DNA of 64,000 bases from Gnetum montanum (lineage: Eukaryota > Streptophyta > Gnetopsida > Gnetales > Gnetaceae). The notes below the pieces were generated by a model. It was not told where the DNA came from. It saw only the letters and a list, made by a program, of their open reading frames with translations, and searched no databases. The DNA is taken from the NCBI GenBank assembly GCA_015680685.1, contig MNCI01005221.1, positions 6,254 to 70,253 of the forward strand, in the 5' to 3' direction. This document shows, in pieces, positions 1 to 10,745 of the stretch. Within the stretch, counting starts at the first letter, position 1; every line of letters begins with the position of its first letter. Position numbers and translations under genes: made by a program.

Positions 1-272
1 GCTTGTCTTTATTACCGTACACAACTTGCGTTCAGGTACAAACTGCTCGAATAAAGATCTGTTCACTTGGGGACTCCTACTGTGGGCACATGGAAAATAT
101 TCTATCTCTGGAGTGATCAAACTACCAGAGTTTCCCTACTTTTAGCCTAGGATGAGAAATGAGGGGAGTGCTGCCTCTTATTTATAGATTTCGCGGTGGA
201 CTGCGGTATCGCGTAAGCGATATCGTAGGGGACGATGCAATATCGTGGCGGCCATGATATCACGTCTCATCA
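1..272 (-). repeat. 3' LTR, U3-side 272 bp only
   Basis: Collinear with 6415-6687 with scattered substitutions and about one small indel. Because the element is on the minus strand, the right edge (tcatca at 267-272) is the LTR start, TGATGA. The remaining roughly 680 bp of this LTR lies left of the window. It carries degenerate palindromic GATATC units at about 190-266. Confidence 0.9.
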
Positions 273-285
273 TACCCCCATGACT
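273..285 (-). promoter_or_regulatory. Polypurine tract next to 3' LTR
   Basis: On the minus strand this reads AGTCATGGGGGTA directly before the LTR start TGATGA. The same TCATGGGGGTA stands before the 3' LTR of the gag-only element at 44457-44468, supporting a role as plus-strand primer in reverse transcription. Confidence 0.75.
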
Positions 286-2038
286 AAATGAAAACTTGTC
301 CTCGAGTTCCTTACAATAATATCGGGAAGGTATGGAATTATTGAGGGAAATGAAACTAATGGGATGACATTTGAATGGATCATTATTACAAGACTTGACA
401 AAACTGGTTTTCATGATAACAAGGATGAACACCTTATTACAATGACATTAGGCCTTAGTTGGCAACTAAGAAAGAGAGAGAGAAAGAAGTGTTGCTGCTG
501 CCAACGCCAAGATTGTGCCTTCGTTGTCCATCCGTAAGCGCGCCATCGATCTTGCTCCTTGCATAGCTGCTTCAACGCTTCTCCATTCCAAGTGTTTTCT
601 CTAGATCCAATTCGTTGTTGCATGTCTGCCATTTGCACACACGACACAATCTTAATTAGCAAGGGTAAAGGAATCTCAATGTAGTTGATACCTTGCTACA
701 GTGTAAGTCCATTGGCTAGGTTGTGGTATGGCTGATGTGGATCTGGGAATATGTTACTGATGACTACTGAAGGTGTAGGGGTTAGGAAGAAAATCAAAAA
801 TCTTAGGGCTAGGAGAAAATCAAAAAAATCAGGCCCCGTACCCCCATCACTAGTCGCAAACCTCCGATAGCGTTAGAATGGAAAAGGAAAAAGAGTAAGA
901 AAGATAGATAAAAAGAGATAACTATGGCATCGATGAAATGGATGTCAAGATGGTAATGAACAAAACAAAATAGAATTAATTGAAAAATGTTAAGGAAAAG
1001 AATTTAACTAATGCCCCAAATAGGAATGTCAGTGGGTCCTCCCCAAAGCAGGCTCATGCCCTGAATGCCCTGACAAACCCACATGCAAAGAGTCCGTAGG
1101 CTCCAAGAATGTTATTTGGAACAAGATTTAAAGTCTTAACCATAAGAATTTACCAAAAAGAAAACAATGCATCAACCAAAATATATACACTAATGATACA
1201 ACCGGCAATGAGGTGAACAATGGAGAGAAGGAGGGAGAGAAGAGAATGGAATGGAATCCCAAGAACAAGGTGGTGTACAGCCCCTTGTGTGTTTCATGAT
1301 TAATGTGACTTAGCAATTCTCATTCCAACTCCGACCTGAAACCAACCACATCCAGTGACTTCGCATCAATGCATTCGGTTAAACCATCCACTTGGACAAC
1401 AAGAATGCACTCCCCAAGATCCACCACCATTCCGATGAAACAAAGGAGAGAATGGGAAGCAAGAAGGGCCTTAGTTAGAGGGAACACTTTTGGTTCCATA
1501 ACCAGTGCTTGTAACCCAAATATTTATTCCATCTAAGGGGTGTGCTTTGAATTCTCACTTTCTTTATTGTTGTTGTTTTTTTTTTGTGTTTTGTGTTTTT
1601 ATGTGTGAGAACCACACCATGAAAAGACTTCTTATTTTTATTGTCTCAGCTTCCGATAGTTGGGTAACATCAGAACGGTAAGAAAACTCAAGAAGAAAAC
1701 ATCCAAGCACCCAAGAGAATGACCAATTCAAAAGCATCAAGTTCCCTTGAAGTCACACCCTTTGCAATCCTTGAGTCCTTTCTTAGTTTGAGAAATGCCC
1801 AGTCACCGATTCGTTTAAGTTCTTATTAAGAAGGGACTGTACATTTCCAAGCTGAGAGAAACCATAGAAATTGGTGGATGGATGGATGAAGTGATCTCAT
1901 TACCTTCCATATCAAAAGAAACATACCTTAGTATCAACATTGTGACTTAAAGGTAAAAACCAAACATTGCAATTAATATGAAAATAGTTCATACCATCAT
2001 TCCGAACACTTATTATGGGACAAACTTACAAGGTGGAT
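286..2038 (-). other. 3' region of the element between pol relic and LTR, no intact ORF
   Basis: No recognisable protein is encoded. Parts are homologous to 60540-61500 in the third Athila-like element, for example the stretches around 1030-1110 and 1470-1560. This is therefore a shared 3' region of the family rather than unrelated DNA. A poly-T run occurs near 1570-1590. Short minus-strand ORFs here (for instance 411-662) have no family signature I recognise. Confidence 0.55.
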
Positions 2039-2245
2039 CACACACACACACACAAAATGAAAAAGTGTAATGATGATGTAAAAAAAAAACTAGAAAAGTT
2101 AAAGAAAGTTGTAAAACAAAAACTTAGAAAAGTTAAATAACTTTGTAAAATAAAAATTAGAAAAGTTAAAGAAATTTGTAAAACAAAAATGTGTAAAACA
2201 AAAACGTTGTAAAAACAAACGTGTAAAAAAATCGAAAAAGAACTG
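2039..2245 (-). repeat. (CA)n tract and A-rich degenerate tandem repeat
   Basis: A 16-bp CA microsatellite at 2039-2054 is followed by at least three copies of a roughly 34-bp unit containing gaaaagttaaa and ttgtaaaacaaaaa, at about 2090-2200, then shorter partial units to 2230. It lies immediately downstream of the pol-tail relic (2250-2330), which resembles the end of pol at 27399-27470. Confidence 0.75.
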
Positions 2246-2508
2246 AGGGCCCCATATGATCAGCATAGGTGGCCATCTCCCCCATGACTGAGTTGTAAGG
2301 GAGAGATCCGTAATGATGAGCATCTATTTAAATTCTTAAGAAGTGTCCAACTTCTCCCAATTGATGATCTTAGATTAAGGGGTGGAAGTTGGCGATGCTC
2401 ATATTCCAATGTGTCTATGCCTTCGTTGTTGGCATGGGTTGTCTCAGTTCATTCCATGCATATTCTTCTGCTTCTTCTAGTATCTGTCAACCACGGGGTG
2501 TCTACTAC

Positions 2509-3100
2509 TTATTGTATGGTTGCTACATACAGGCATCTTTGTTGTAATGTTTCGTAGGCACACCTATTGCATGGAGGCGTTTCCTCCATGTCATCACCCG
2601 ATGAATCACTGTATGTGATGCGTGGAACTTTCCTCTTCTCAATCTTTCCACAAATGTTGATCTTGGAAATTTCCAAGGAAAGATTGCGGATCCTAAGGCA
2701 TGCATCTACTGTACTAAGCCATGCCCTTCCCATTATAATTGGGAAGTCCCCTTCGTTGTTGTTAACTTTGATCACCAAAAAATTAGCTGGGTAAGACCAA
2801 CCACACACAGTGGTAATGGTGTCCTTCACAAATCCCAAGGGAATGGTGATAGACTGGTTTGCCAACTCTAGTTGAATGTTGCTCTTCTTAAGTTGAGGCA
2901 GGTTCCAGGTGTGATACATCTCCCATGAAATTAAGTTGACTTCGGAACCTAAGTCAAGAAGAGCCCTATGTGATTTATTTCCAGCGATCTGTAAATAGAT
3001 TAAGGGACTCCCAGGGTTGGTTAGTTTCCTGGGAAGGTGGCCTACCCTGATCTAGTCAGTTATGGTATGCGTTAACATAACTGTATGCGTTACGCTCTGT
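2509..3100 (-). pseudogene. Retroviral-type aspartic protease region (Athila-like)
   Basis: The protease would cleave the gag-pol polyprotein. Seen: a minus-strand reading with ALLDLGSEVNLIS at about 2935-2973, where the family has a D-S/T-G active site. Asp is kept but Ser/Thr is Leu. It is followed by a 136-residue open stretch (2509-2919) with the typical late hydrophobic strand and the FPIIMGRAWLST motif (usually ILGRPFL-like). An in-frame stop lies upstream near 3050. The same segment occurs at 30581-30965. The copy is decayed and very unlikely to be active. Confidence 0.75.
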
Positions 3101-3300
3101 TGGACTGAAGGGTGCTCCAAAGTGTTAGATGGTGATGGAGGAGTGTACATAGCCTCAACCGCTTGTTGTTGTGAGAGTTTGTCTGGGCTTTTAGTTCTGA
3201 AGTAAGGTCTTCTCTTTTTACAGTTGTCAGAACCAGTAGCAGGTTGGATATTTATAGCTCTCGCAGCGTGAAGTTGCTACGGTTGAGGAGGAAGTTCCCC

Positions 3301-5448
3301 TTACATTGTTGGAGCAAGAGGTGTTACAGGAACTACTTGTGATGGAAGAGGTGTCGATGGATTAGGAGGATGATGTGGGTATGGAGTGTCTCCTGAAGGA
3401 GAAGGAGTTCTCCTAAAGTACTCCCGAACTTGGTAGTGACGGTTCAGGGTTGTGTGACTCATAGAGTCACTTCGAGAAAGTGGCTGCTGCACATAATATC
3501 CATAAGGATCAGGCTGCCGGTAAGGGTACTGATGTTTCGGCGATGGCATCCCCCATGATTGTGGGTATTGCCACTACTGATGTTGTCTGATGGGCTGTGG
3601 TGGAGTTCCACTTGGATAATACGTTAGTGGTTGGTGGAACTACCTTGGGTTACCTTGTGGATAAGGCAACCTTCGGGGTGTTTGCCGTTGGTTGAGTCTT
3701 GGATTAAGCGCATACACCCCAGACTCCTGTAGATGTGAGATGATGAGGCAACATCCCTTAGGATGTTCATAATGGCAGATCTCACATCCATCGTCATCAT
3801 TTGAATTCAAATCCACAACCACATCAGAGTTAGTCATTTTTCCCTTACCCTTGTTATGTGCAGGACTTAAATTTTCTCCAATTTTTCTTACCTTTTTCAC
3901 TACTTTGTTCTACCTTAGATTCTTCTACAATTTTTAAGACAGTTTCAATTTTAGTATCTAAGGAACTCCATACGTCATCTACCTTAGCAGCTATTTCTGT
4001 TGTCAACTTTTGGATCGGCAAGGTTTTCCGGTTCACCAACTCTTCGATTGGTGACTCATCCTCTTCATCACAAAATTTCACTCCCTTATTTCGAAGGGAG
4101 GGATCACGGTTGTACTCTTCTGTACTTTCCCTTTTTCGTAGCTCACCTTCTTCTTTTTCTACTTGTTCCAACAAGCTACGTACTTCATGCGCTCTAAGTT
4201 TTGAGAGTCTCCCTTGGGCATAAGTTCCAAGGGTTCTTTTAGTTTCATGCCTTAGCTCATCCATGATGTGGTGAAGTTGATCCTGCTAAGCATACCCATG
4301 GCCTGGGCAACGATGTAACAATGTGTAGTAGTGGGCCATGGTAGCATCCAAGTGTTCATATGTACCTTGTTTCCAGCCTTGGATCTGCTTACGCAAATTG
4401 GACACTTTGGAGTACGTTTGATACTTTTCGTTGAATAGTTCTAGCATCGTACTCCACCTCCTAATGGTTTCCAGTTCTAAGGACCAGTACTAGCTCTCTG
4501 CTTCTTTGGTGAGTGTCCTTGGGAACAACTTAAGTTTTTGCCACTCATTTTCTATATTCTGCAAGGCATAGGCATCGTGGAATGCCCGTAAATGATTTTG
4601 CGAATCAGTATTGTATCCCCCTTCAAATCGTAAGATGTTATTCATGTCTGAACAATTGATCCAACTATCCTTTAAATGCCTTGTGGGAATCCTAACTGCC
4701 TCCATGATGTCAAGCATACATCGGGTTGCGAGTAGGGGCTCGTCATGATCTTTTCTTTCATGACGCCTGTGATGTCTGCGTTGTTCCCTACTCTCCCTAC
4801 GTCCTTGCCCTTGTCCTCTCTCTCGACTTTCCCATCGAGGTCTTTCATCCTTCTTACTTTTATCCTCACCTTTATGTTCATGGTGGTTGCGCCCAGATGT
4901 GGAAGGAGAGGATGAGTGATGTGAAGAAGGGGAAGAAGAAGGGGAACCATTGCCATGACGATGTTTCTTGCCTTCTCTTTGGCTGCTATGGCCCTGATCG
5001 TGGTGACTATCAAAGTGCTCATCCTTAGCATGAGTGGTTGTTCCCTCTATGAACAGTTGGTGCCCATGGGCATCAGAACCAGGGATATGTATTGTTGATC
5101 GTAGGTTCTGATACCCAACCTCCTCATCATCGTTAGGATGGGGAACATCTTTTGCTAAAGAACCCGTGATAAGGGGTTCCTCATCTCCTATTTCGCTAAG
5201 GCCGTGCGGGACCTTGCCCTTCAGCAGTGTATGTTGGCTCTCCTGCCTTAAGTCTCTCATACGTTGGGCATCTGTGGGATAATAATCCCTCATGTCAAAG
5301 TCCTCCGCAACGTATTCAGCATATAGCTCGGTCATGCCTATATGTGCCAAGGCATGGAAAAGCATGTGAGAGATTAATTGATCTGGGGGTAACACAATGT
5401 TACCTTGCAAATCTCTCCACCGTAGCTGCTCATCCTAATGGAAAATAA
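3301..5448 (-). pseudogene. Gag polyprotein, broken
   Basis: Gag would form the cytoplasmic particle that packages element RNA. The longest open piece is 4490-5410 (306 residues): an N-terminal region, a low-complexity His/Ser/Arg/Lys-rich linker, then the retrotransposon gag core with MNNILRFEGGYNTDSQNHLR and LKLFPRTLTKEAES. The core continues in pieces at 3854-4264 (heavily charged; includes ELRHETKRTLGTYAQGRLSK) and 3640-3900. The last piece holds a knuckle CEICHYEHPKGCC (CX2CX3HX4C) at about 3748-3787. A Pro/Tyr/Ser-rich tail follows at 3301-3549. Stops and frameshifts separate the pieces. All parts have counterparts at 31260-33663. Confidence 0.8.
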
Positions 5449-5719
5449 AAATAACATTAGGAATATACTCATCAGGATGAGTATATGTCATCTTATATTG
5501 TTTAGGACTTGGTTGATTTTGGTTATGTGTTTTAGCTTGCTGACTGTCTTGTTTGTGGTCCTTAGGTGGTGAGTTGCTCTTATAAGAAGAAGGAATTTTT
5601 ATCGGTGTGCTAATTTCACCATTATATTATTTTTTATCTTGATTAACCCAAAGGTTCGTTAAGGCTCACAACGATGTGAGTGATATCCCTTATGTTCTAT
5701 TTGGCACACAAACACTTAG

Positions 5720-5738
5720 TCCCCGGAAACGATGCCAA
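5720..5738 (-). promoter_or_regulatory. Primer-binding site, tRNA-Asp type
   Basis: The minus strand reads TTGGCATCGTTTCCGGGGA directly after the LTR end. The known plant Gypsy (Athila/Tat) site is TGGCGCCGTTGCCGGGGA, complementary to the 3' end of tRNA-Asp; a few mismatches are present. Confidence 0.8.
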
Positions 5739-6687
5739 TGATGAGTGGCGAGGTACCCCTACACTCAACCATACGAAACGAGCGTAGCACGCGCGATTCG
5801 GTCGAACTCCATAGACTAAATGCCTAAACACCCTATGGAACACTTGGGGTTAATCATTCCTTGTCTTCCCAGGCTTACTTGTAGTTGTCACGGTGTATGG
5901 TTAAGTAAGTCTGAGGTATATGATTTTTATGGTCTTTTATGGTTTTATGTCTTCTATGCTAAGAGCAAAGGGTTGAGAAACTAGCTAACTCTAACTAAGG
6001 ACTAAGTCTAAATTAACTAGCATCAGCATCCGTTCCCACTTACCGTACACACCCTGAACTATGCAACTGTGGCTACCAAATGCTAATCGTTACTAGGATC
6101 ACCACACGTAATGCACGTGCTCGAAGTGGTCATACTGAGGCACTTAACTAGCCTAAACGTAATGAGCAGCTGATTCCTTGACTAGCCGTACACACCCGTA
6201 GATGCTCATAATCAAGTTTTACTCATTCCGCATTCTAGGAGTTGAGGGTGAGAGAGACTAATCGTGATGAGCAGCCGATTCCTTGATTAGTTGTACACAT
6301 TCATCAATGCTCGTAATCAAGTCGTACTCATGCCGTGCTAATGCAGGTAATAAATAATAGGTAGGAAGTAACATGTAATAAACCTATTCCATGCACTGCA
6401 AGGTTTATCCACAAAGCTTGTCTTTATTGCCATACATAACTTGCGTTCAGGTACAAACTGCTCGAATAAAGATCCGTTCACTTGGGGACTCCTACTGTGG
6501 GCACATGGAAAATATTCTATCTCTGGAGTGATCAAACTGCCAGAGTTTCCCTACTTTTAGCCTAGGATGAGAAATGAGGGGAGTGCTACCTCTTATTTAT
6601 AGATTTGGCGGCGGACCGCGATATCGCATACACGATATCGTAGGGGACGACGCGATATCGCGGCCCATGCGATATCGCATCTTATCA
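5739..6687 (-). repeat. 5' LTR (949 bp) with TATA box
   Basis: Edges are TGATAA...TCATCA when read on the minus strand, with the primer site just inside. A TATAAATA box lies at 6594-6601 (minus). Upstream of it, 6605-6681 holds a degenerate array of palindromic GATATC/CGATATCG units. 6415-6687 is the counterpart of the partial LTR at 1-272. Confidence 0.85.
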
Positions 6688-6837
6688 ACAGTAAATATTT
6701 ATGTTTTAACAATTGTAAGTTTAAGATTCTAGGAGAAGGAATTGTGTGTAGGTTTTTAGTTAAAATAGTTTAGTTTATTATTTTGGATGACATTAAGCAT
6801 GTTGTATAAGCTATGACATTGTAAGATAAAATTGGCT

Positions 6838-7107
6838 TAACAATGAGGTGTTACCCTAGTGGTAAGAGTTTGATTTGAAAGCTCCAACTTATGGGTTTGA
6901 TTTTGGTAGGTAATGCTAAGTTATAAAGTTCTAATTGGACTATATACCTTAGAATAAAGATATATTATAAAGTAAAACATAGATAAACCCCAAGATATAT
7001 AGTCCAATTAGAAACTTATATAACTCAGCATTACCCATCAAAACTGAACTTATGACTTGGAGCTTTCAAATCAAGTGCCTTACTACTAGGCTAATACTTC
7101 ATTATTT
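6838..7107. repeat. Imperfect inverted repeat of a tRNA-related (SINE-like) unit
   Basis: Two arms of about 110 bp, 6838-6952 and 6994-7107, are reverse complements with scattered mismatches around a spacer of about 40 bp. Each arm begins aatgaggtgttaccctagtg and contains tagtggtaag (box A-like) and gggtttgattttgg (box B-like, near GGTTCGATTCC), the internal RNA polymerase III promoter layout of tRNA-derived SINEs. A related single unit lies at 20195-20345. It could alternatively be a foldback MITE. Confidence 0.6.
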
Positions 7108-7119
7108 AAAATTTAAAGA

Positions 7120-7493
7120 TAAAGGAAAAGTAACAATATGATATATATAACAAATTTTCTTTGTAAAGCGTAAGTGGAAAAAGTTATATTAATAGTAATA
7201 TTGAAATCTTTTAAAAATAACATTATATAATTTCAAGCCCATTAATAAGATCTTTCACTATCCTTGTATTTCTCTGGTCTTTTTTCATCTTAAATATTTT
7301 AGGTGCCAAAAGAAAAAGAAATTTACATACTTAAAATTAATGAGGTACATATTTGAAAAACTTAAGAAATTTACATAGAAAATAATATTCACATGTACTT
7401 TGTATTGACTTATATATTCAATCAATAAAAAAAGGATCATCACTTAGAACCATAGTGCTTATCTAGCAAACCATAAACTGATCCACATCTATT
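7120..7493. other. AT-rich spacer, nothing recognised
   Basis: No coding, repeat or RNA signal that I can support. Confidence 0.5.
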
Positions 7494-7860
7494 ATGTGGC
7501 AAATGCATGGCATACATACATACCTATACGAACTGCTCCAGCTTAAAAAAATTTGTATATGTGATTATAGATATAAAAGTTGTAAAATTAAGAAATCAAA
7601 CATTGACCTTGCACTTATTATTGCGAATGCATGCCACTGTTTTTATACAGGTTGGCTCACACATAAAATATTTTTTGTATTATTTAAACATGTGTCTTTT
7701 CGTCTCACCCTTGCCTACTAGCAGGTGTGTTCATTGGCAAGCAGGGGTGGGACCTAGGGACACACGTAAGCATGGTCAAGATGGTCATGGAATGTACATG
7801 GATGGGTTACATGAAGTGACCAATGATCCTTTGTGGATTGATTTATGGTTTTCCATGCTT
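7494..7860 (+). repeat. Dispersed repeat, copy 1
   Basis: 7575-7855 aligns collinearly with 51461-51685, sharing for example gttgtaaaattaagaaatca, the caggttgg...acataaaatattttttgt stretch and catggtcaagatggtcat. The two short overlapping ORFs here fall inside the repeat and are not conserved as frames in the second copy. The repeat type is unknown; no coding domain or termini can be assigned. Confidence 0.65.
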
Positions 7861-7864
7861 ATCC

Positions 7865-7980
7865 TACTAAGTGGATCCTAGGAGGATTGGTAGATGAGTG
7901 AAAGCCTAACCTCTTTAAGTGGCTACACCCAAGCTTGAACCCAAGTCTTTAACTTAAGAAATAAGCACCTTAGAATAAAG
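7865..7980 (-). repeat. SINE-like copy (minus strand)
   Basis: Read on the minus strand it contains aaggtgcttatttcttaagt, then acttgggttcaagcttgg (a good box B match, GGTTCAAGCTT) and gtgtagccact followed by taggctttcactcat. This order is the same as at 23161-23335 on the plus strand. A tRNA-derived SINE is the simplest reading; the termini are not defined. Confidence 0.5.
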
Positions 7981-8159
7981 CAATCAATAATTTTAGAATA
8001 AAGTAACATATTTAAAATTCATGGTAGAACTAGAAATAGATTCTTCAAATCCAACTTTAGAATTCTAACAATAAATTATATGTATGCTTCAAGATTAGGA
8101 TAAAATAACTATTAATTTTTAATGCATGATTAAAATAGAAGAAATATAAACAAGAAAAT

Positions 8160-9230
8160 TGTAGTACCAGAAATTAGATCCTTTACATGGAATCTTTACT
8201 AGAGATATCCTTCCTTTCTTAATTTGATCCTGAATGAAAAGGTAGTTTATCTCAATGTGTTTTGTCCTTGCATGGAACCTAGGCTTTGACGAAAGGATTG
8301 TAGTTTGGTTGTCATAAGAAATGTTTACTTTCTTTAACTCTTATTCAAAATCTTTAACTAGTTGTTGTAGCCAAACCGCTTCTTTGCTTGCTTGATAAAT
8401 TGGTACATACTACATCTTTGTTGTTAATAATGTAACACAACTTTATCTCTTAATGATATAGCTAACCACACTTGTGTTTATTTTAAAAACATATCCACTT
8501 GTAGATTTTTCATGATCTAGATCACCTTCCCAATCTACATCCACAAAGCTATGCAATTCAAAGTAACTTTTCTACAATAGATGACAATATTAACACTACC
8601 TTGAAGATACCTAAGAATTATTTTAACTATCCAATGTTCCTTACTAAGATTAGACATAAACCTACTCATATCTCCCATTACATATGTAATATTAGGCCTA
8701 ATACAAACCATTATATATATAAGGCTACTTACAACATTAGCATAGAGGATTTTGCTTATTTCCTCTATTTTTATCATATGTTCTAGGGCACTACTCCATG
8801 GATGATTTCATGTCCATAGACAATGAAGTGTTAACCAATATATAATCTTACATATTAAATTTTTCTAAAAGTTTATTAACCTATGCAAATTGATCAAACT
8901 ATAGCTTTTGATCTTTTTCATCTCTTTTAATTTCCATATCCAAGATTTTCCTTGCATTACCAAGGTCCTTCTTCTCAAATTAAGATTATAGTTGATATTT
9001 CAGCTTATTGATTTCTTGCATATTGTTCCTTGCTATCAACATATCATCAACATACAATATTCATTATTATTATGGCCAAATTGGGTGGTAATGAGTACAT
9101 AATCTTTTTGGCCATGTTTAATGTTTGGGTTTGTTATTTTTAGCCAAAGTACCAAAAATAATTTGTTAACATGGTTGCCATTACAAAGAGGAGATATCTT
9201 ATTCTTAAAATAATCAACACACCTCACAAT
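8160..9230 (-). pseudogene. Ty1/Copia pol fragment (RT and RNase H)
   Basis: Read on the minus strand from about 9075: a reading containing LYVDDMLIARN (the RT YVDD active-site motif), then a connection region, then at 8535-8777 the segment SSLIYIMVCIRPNITYVMGD, followed by SRFMSNLSKEHWIVKIILRY. This is typical of the Copia RT-RNase H junction. Further left (8160-8300) is a degraded FHA-TKHIE-like RNase H C-terminus. There are frameshifts and stops, and no LTRs were found nearby. It is a different, much older copy than the Copia element at 13571-17827. Confidence 0.8.
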
Positions 9231-9239
9231 AACACCCCT

Positions 9240-10200
9240 AAGCTAAACAAATATATCTGAAGGAAATAATACATCTCCAAGTTGAATAGTTATATCCTAG
9301 AAAAATAATACAAAAAATAATTCTTACTAGGTAAATATAGATTTCAATTTTATCTATGTATCTTACATTATTAATTTCAAAATATAGATTAATATACAAT
9401 AATGTTTGATAGCTCAACATTACTAATAAAGTTACAAAGTATGTAGGAAGATCCTTATAGTCAGAATTTGAAGCTTAAGTAGATTAAAGGTAGACCACCT
9501 CTACAATCATGATAGAACCATAATATACATGTATCTCATATTACTTAAAAATATCATTATAAATGTGTTGAAAATGTGTATAGAAACTATGTCAATGCTA
9601 TGCAAGACTTGATCCAATGATACTAAGAAAAGACGAGTGGAGATGGGTGGTGACCTAGTGGTAGTTGACAAGGGGCACAAATGTAGGGCATCTTTCTGAG
9701 TACATGGGTGATAGCATTGAGGACTACCTTGCCTCATCGATTGTGAGAATTGGAGCAATGGTAATACATTGAAGGCTGATATTGAAAAGTAACAATAAGC
9801 AAGGTCATGTGTTACATGGGAATTCAGTAGTAATGTTAGCTCAACATTATCAAACAAAAATAATAGGAGGGGATCTAAGTTTAAACTTGACATAAAATTG
9901 GCAACACCTATCTTAATACTTTACATATGACTAATTCTAAAGTTTCTCTTTTATATGATACACTATAGCACATTAACTCTGTTTACAACTTCATTATTTG
10001 AATCCCATAATTTATCCTTTTGAAACTACACAAAAGCAAATACATTTTTTTAATATAAAAATTAAAAACTACCATAGGGCTCAGGTAATTGAACACACCC
10101 TAAAAATTTCCTTTATAGGAACAGAATGTGCGCATAATTGGAAAAAAATCAAAACATGTTTAAAAAATAGTTTCTTGTATGTGAATTTTAAGCAAAAATG
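9240..10200. other. Unassigned AT-rich DNA
   Basis: Contains minus-strand ORF 9507-9893 (128 residues) and plus-strand ORF 9998-10213, neither with a recognisable domain. The second may be the decayed upstream part of the LINE fragment that follows. Confidence 0.4.
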
Positions 10201-10212
10201 GAACTTCTTATG

Positions 10213-10745
10213 ATATCTTACTATTAAAGCATATTTACTTCCTCTTGAAGTTGAAACTCTTTGTCAATTTATTGCTTATATTCAGAAGGTAAGTCACATA
10301 GGGGAAGTCAATTATACTAAGAAGATAATGAACCCTACAGAAGAAAATGGATAGTTATATCAAGGAAAATTATGACTTTAGTCATGAAATATTGTAATGG
10401 AGGATCTTCCCTTAAGAAAAAGGCTCTTGTGGAAGACTATAAAAGAAAACGTCTCGGCTTAAGAACTTTTATTTACATTCTCGTAGAAGAGGTTTGTTAG
10501 CTATTAATCAAAAGTATTTATTCTTAGCTATTGATATTCATTTAAGAAATCAAATTGCTATAGCAAGAATAAACTTTCATCATTTCCTTCTTGAGACAAG
10601 ACATTGGATCAATTTACATCAATTTTCTCAGAGGAGCATATTTGCAAACTATGTAAACAAAGCATAAAGGATGAAGAACCTTTTTTTTTCTTTTTTCCCT
10701 ATCTTTGGCTTACATGCAAATGGATTGTAATATTAACTGTAATCT
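10213..10745 (+). pseudogene. LINE (non-LTR retrotransposon) 3'-end fragment
   Basis: Plus-strand pieces in several frames: LEVETLCQFIAYIQKV (about 10245-10295), then after several stops RNQIAIARINFHHF, then EEHICKLCKQSIKDEEPF (about 10635-10685). The last is a CX2C zinc-binding-like C-terminal motif of the kind found at the end of LINE ORF2 proteins. The first motif is nearly repeated on the minus strand near 21340-21390 (LEVEALCQFIAYTHTL), so both are copies of one LINE family. Confidence 0.6.

Larger units (their letters stand above)
1..6687 (-). mobile_element. Athila-like Ty3/Gypsy element lacking pol, truncated by window edge
   Basis: Seen: two copies of one LTR (1-272 partial; 5739-6687) in the same orientation, a primer site directly inside the right LTR, and gag then protease reading leftwards on the minus strand. 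Between the protease (to 2509) and the 3' region I find only the short tail of a pol reading frame near 2250-2330. No RT, RNase H or integrase is present, so the copy is non-autonomous. The tRNA-Asp-type primer site and the gag shared with the 24-34.7 kb element place it in the Athila-like part of Ty3/Gypsy (inference). The flank after the right LTR is acagt; the matching left flank lies outside the window. Confidence 0.85.

Noticed and set aside
2250-2330. ctcccccatgactgag as the polypurine tract of the first element
   Set aside because: It is within the tail of the pol reading frame (also at 27405 and 62470); the real tract is at 273-285, directly adjoining the LTR.
6838-6952. Functional tRNA gene
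   Set aside because: Box A and B-like words are present, but no cloverleaf or acceptor stem pairing can be traced.
7494-7881. Overlapping ORFs of 75 and 124 residues as a small gene
   Set aside because: They fall in a dispersed repeat, and the second copy at 51461 does not keep either frame.
9507-9893. 128-residue minus-strand ORF
   Set aside because: No domain, no start context or neighbouring exons; length is not unusual for AT-rich DNA of this extent.
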